DNA of 64,000 nucleotides from Actinomadura atramentaria DSM 43919 (GTDB lineage: Bacteria; Actinomycetota; Actinomycetes; Streptosporangiales; Streptosporangiaceae). Below, in pieces: positions 61,344 through 64,000 of the stretch. The stretch's first letter is position 1; the number at the start of each line of letters is the position of its first letter. The notes under the pieces were generated by a model. The model searched no databases. It saw nothing but the letters and a program-made list of their open reading frames with translations, and was not told where the DNA came from. The stretch is from assembly GCF_000381885.1 (NCBI RefSeq), contig NZ_KB907209.1, positions 470,478-534,477 on the forward strand, read 5' to 3'. Made by a program: the position numbers and the translations under genes.

Positions 61344-62630
61344 ATGACGGCAGTGCAGTCGTCCGCGGAGGACCGTGGCGGGGACCTCACCCGAAAGCCC
61401 AGTTGGCGAGGGGTTTCCGGCCGTCCGTCCCTGACGGCCGTCTACGTGTGCGCCGTGGTCGCCGTCCACGTCTCCCTCACGCTCGCGGCCCTCGTGCAGG
61501 CCCCGCTGCGGTTGAACGATCTAGCCACGTTTGGCGCGATCTTGGCGTGCGGGGTCGTCTGCATCGAGGCGTCCCGCCGACTGGGCATGCCCGCGGGCGT
61601 CGCGCGCGACCTGCTGTCGGCCTGGTGGCTGCCCGCCGCGCTGCTGCTGCCGCCCGCGTACGCGCTGCTCGTCCCCGTCCCGCTGCAACTGCTGCTGCAG
61701 TTCCGCGTCCGCCGGACGCTGCTGCACCGGCGGCTCCTCGTCATGGCCGCGCACGGCATCGCGGCGGCGGTCGCGTCGGTGCTGTTCCACCTGGTCGTCC
61801 CCCGGCCGCTCGCCGGGCCGGGCTGGGTCGTGGACGTCACGCCGGGCGTCCCGGTGGCGATCGGCTGCGCGGTGCTGTTCACGGTGATCAGCACGTTCGT
61901 CGTCGCGGTCGCCGCGCACACCGCCAACCCCGAGAGCGGCTGGCGCGACGTGCTGTGGACCCGGGAGAGCCTGCTGCTGGACCTGGTCGAGCTGTGCGTC
62001 GGCGTGACGGTCGCGCTCCTGGCGGCCGTCTCCCTCGGCTTGCTGCTGCTCGCGCTGCCGCCCGCCGTCCTGCTCCAGCGCAGCCTGATGCACCAGCAGT
62101 TGCAGGCCGCCGCGCGGACGGACGCCAAGACCGGCCTGCTCAACGCGGTCGCCTGGCAGCGCGAGGCCGACACCGAGCTGTCCCGCGCGCAGCGCGGCCA
62201 CGAGCCGCTGGCCCTGCTGCTGATCGACATCGACTACTTCAAACGGGTCAACGACACCCACGGCCACCTCATCGGCGACCAGGTCCTGATCGGCGTGGCG
62301 AGCACGCTGTGCCACCAGCTCCGCGACTACGACCTGGTGGGGCGGTTCGGCGGCGAGGAGTTCGTCGTGCTGCTGCCCGGCGCGGACACCGTCGAGGCGT
62401 GCCGGGTCGCCGAGCGCCTGCGCGGCCGCGTCCGCCGCCTCGCGGTGCCCGCCGACGAGGGCACGGTCAGCGTGACGATCTCCATCGGCGTCGCGCTGTT
62501 CCAGATGCACGGCTCGGACATGATCGAGATGCTGGCCGCCGCCGACCTGGCGCTGTACCGGGCGAAGGCGTCCGGCCGCGACCGCGTCTGCCTCCCCGCC
62601 CTCGACGCCCCCCGCACCCCCGACGCCTGA
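61344..62630 (+). CDS. Membrane diguanylate cyclase (GGDEF)
   Basis: Protein of 428 residues that would make cyclic di-GMP from two GTP. The N terminus has about six to seven membrane helices (residues 30-250). The GGDEF domain (about 262-425) begins RTDAKTGLLNAVAW, has the active site GRFGGEEF with GGEEF at 336-340, and the inhibitory I-site RDYD at 327-330, so product inhibition is expected. No EAL domain. ATG at 61344 follows GGGGGGAAGG. Confidence 0.93.
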   Translation: MTAVQSSAEDRGGDLTRKPSWRGVSGRPSLTAVYVCAVVAVHVSLTLAALVQAPLRLNDLATFGAILACGVVCIEASRRLGMPAGVARDLLSAWWLPAALLLPPAYALLVPVPLQLLLQFRVRRTLLHRRLLVMAAHGIAAAVASVLFHLVVPRPLAGPGWVVDVTPGVPVAIGCAVLFTVISTFVVAVAAHTANPESGWRDVLWTRESLLLDLVELCVGVTVALLAAVSLGLLLLALPPAVLLQRSLMHQQLQAAARTDAKTGLLNAVAWQREADTELSRAQRGHEPLALLLIDIDYFKRVNDTHGHLIGDQVLIGVASTLCHQLRDYDLVGRFGGEEFVVLLPGADTVEACRVAERLRGRVRRLAVPADEGTVSVTISIGVALFQMHGSDMIEMLAAADLALYRAKASGRDRVCLPALDAPRTPDA

Positions 62631-62702
62631 CGCCCGCCGCGACCGACCCGCCCGCCCCGCAGGGCGCGTCGACCGGTGCCGCGAAGGCTCTAGTCTTGAA
62701 AC

Positions 62703-64000
62703 ATGGCCGAGTACATCTACACGATGCAGCGCGTGCGCAAGGCGCATGGCGACAAGGTCGTCCTGGACGACGTCACCCTGCACTTCCTCCCCGGCGCGAA
62801 GATCGGCGTCCTGGGGCCGAACGGCACCGGTAAGTCGACGCTGCTGCGGATGATGGCCGGTCTGGAGCAGCCGTCCAACGGCGACGCGCGGCTCATGCCA
62901 GGCTACAGCGTCGGCATCCTGCAGCAGGAGCCGCCGCTGAACGAGGAGAAGACGGTCCTCGGCAACGTCGAGGAGGGCGTCGCCGAGACCAAGGCGATGC
63001 TGGACCGCTTCAACGAGATCGCCGAGCAGATGGCGACGGACTACTCCGACGAGCTGATGACGGAGATGGGCAAGCTGCAGGAGCAGCTCGACCACCGCAA
63101 CGCCTGGGACCTCGACAGCCAGCTCGAACAGGCGATGGACGCGCTGCGCTGCCCGGCGCCGGACGCGGACGTCACCAAGCTGTCCGGCGGCGAGCGCCGC
63201 CGCGTCGCGCTGTGCAAGCTGCTGCTGGAGGCGCCCGACCTGCTGCTGCTGGACGAGCCCACCAACCACCTCGACGCCGAGAGCGTCAACTGGCTGGAGC
63301 AGTTCCTCGCCAAGTACGAGGGCACCGTCCTGGCCGTCACGCACGACCGGTACTTCCTGGACAACGTCGCGACGTGGATTCTGGAGCTGGACCGCGGCCG
63401 CTGCCACCCCTACGAGGGCAACTACTCCACCTACCTGGAGAAGAAGGCCGAGCGGCTGAAGGTCGAGGGCAACAAGGACGCCAAGCGCAAGAAGCGCCTG
63501 GAGGACGAGCTGGAGTGGGTCCGCTCCAACCCCAAGGCCCGGCAGACCAAGAGCAAGGCGCGTCTGCAGCGCTACGAGGAGATGGCGGCCGAGGCGGCCA
63601 AGACCCGCAAGCTCGACTTCGAGGAGATCCAGATCCCGCCGGGCCCGCGCCTGGGCAACACGGTGATCGTCGCGGAGGGGCTGACGAAGGGCTTCGGCGA
63701 CCGGCTCCTGATGGAGGACCTGTCGTTCAACCTGCCGCCGAACGGCATCGTCGGCATCATCGGCCCGAACGGCGTCGGCAAGACGACGCTGTTCCGGATG
63801 ATCGTCGGCGAGGAGCAGCCCGACTCGGGCGTCCTGCGGCTGGGCGAGACGGTGCAGGTCTCCTACGTCGACCAGGGCCGCGGCGGCATCGAGCCGAACA
63901 AAACGGTGTGGGAGGTCGTGTCGGACGGGCTCGACCACATCAACGTCGGCCAGGTCGAGATGCCGTCCCGCGCGTACGTCGCGGCGTTCGGGTTCAAGGG
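62703..64000 (+). CDS. ettA: Energy-dependent translational throttle protein EttA (ABC-F), 3' end cut
   Basis: The first 432 residues are present, out of about 555-560 in the family. Two ATPase cassettes: GPNGTGKST (about 40), signature LSGGERRRVALCKLLLEAPDLLLLDEPTNHLD (positions about 160-190), and a second Walker A GPNGVGKTT (about 358). Between them is the P-site tRNA-interaction linker with KARQTKSKARLQRYEEM. ABC-F EttA gates the ribosome according to ATP level. The window ends inside the second cassette. Confidence 0.95.
   Translation, partial: MAEYIYTMQRVRKAHGDKVVLDDVTLHFLPGAKIGVLGPNGTGKSTLLRMMAGLEQPSNGDARLMPGYSVGILQQEPPLNEEKTVLGNVEEGVAETKAMLDRFNEIAEQMATDYSDELMTEMGKLQEQLDHRNAWDLDSQLEQAMDALRCPAPDADVTKLSGGERRRVALCKLLLEAPDLLLLDEPTNHLDAESVNWLEQFLAKYEGTVLAVTHDRYFLDNVATWILELDRGRCHPYEGNYSTYLEKKAERLKVEGNKDAKRKKRLEDELEWVRSNPKARQTKSKARLQRYEEMAAEAAKTRKLDFEEIQIPPGPRLGNTVIVAEGLTKGFGDRLLMEDLSFNLPPNGIVGIIGPNGVGKTTLFRMIVGEEQPDSGVLRLGETVQVSYVDQGRGGIEPNKTVWEVVSDGLDHINVGQVEMPSRAYVAAFGFK

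Overview
The window is high-GC actinobacterial DNA. The evidence is GTG starts, 4-nt ATGA/GTGA gene overlaps, WhiB, DUF397 and DUF5753 regulators, an LLM-class (F420-type) oxidoreductase, a Ser/Thr kinase, a DUF2637 spread protein and dynamin-like GTPase pairs. A filamentous actinomycete is most likely, perhaps of the Actinomadura/Streptosporangiales type; the genus is an inference from gene style, not a database result.

Layout. 0-5 kb: a class A penicillin-binding protein with a very long repetitive cytoplasmic tail, and a membrane-anchored tandem FKBP isomerase. 5.1-7.4 kb: a leftward operon encoding a WXG100 protein, a putative type VII-secreted polymorphic toxin and two tandem paralogous small proteins that look like immunity proteins. 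7.67-22.31 kb: a complete actinomycete integrative and conjugative element (AICE, pSAM2-like) in the 3' half of a tRNA-Arg(TCT) gene, bounded by 48-bp direct repeats. It carries Fic and methyltransferase-like cargo, a GntR repressor with two palindromic operators, a small membrane protein, WhiB, transfer and spread genes, an FtsK/TraB translocase followed by a CTAG-rich inverted repeat (candidate clt), a PP-loop protein, a prim-pol plus DUF3631 replication pair, an iteron-like inverted-repeat region (candidate origin), Xis and a tyrosine integrase. A hairpin element with a conserved 19-nt loop and a changing stem occurs four times between its genes.

22.4-34.3 kb: cobD and cobQ, a DUF1444-like protein, an acyl-CoA ligase, a Ser/Thr kinase, TetR, small conserved proteins and a NarL-type two-component system. 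34.4-45 kb: glutamate dehydrogenase, two HTH(DUF5753)/DUF397 regulator modules, a small type I-E-like CRISPR array without cas genes in the window, an AhpD-like protein, two methyltransferases, an acetolactate synthase-like TPP enzyme, an LLM oxidoreductase and an RsbW-like ATPase. 45.1-56.2 kb: a cobalamin riboswitch and the main cobalamin operon (cobaltochelatase ChlI/D, cobO, cobB, GNAT, an orphan protein, a degenerate cobL, cobE, cobH, cobC, cobT, cysG). 56.2-60.4 kb: two translationally coupled dynamin-like GTPases and an SSB paralogue. 60.4-64 kb: a gene-poor stretch, a membrane diguanylate cyclase with a BldD-like box in front, and the start of ettA (cut by the window edge).

The cobalamin genes form a late-pathway set (corrin amidation, adenosylation, nucleotide-loop assembly and siroheme/precorrin-2 supply) controlled at least in part by B12 through the riboswitch. 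The AICE modules follow the known order for this class: cargo near the distal att, then regulation, transfer, replication, xis-int and att. The most novel-looking items are the four-copy AICE hairpin element, the structured rep-xis and post-traB regions, the toxin operon with duplicated immunity candidates, and the 14-bp expansion that has pulled apart the cobL/cobE junction.
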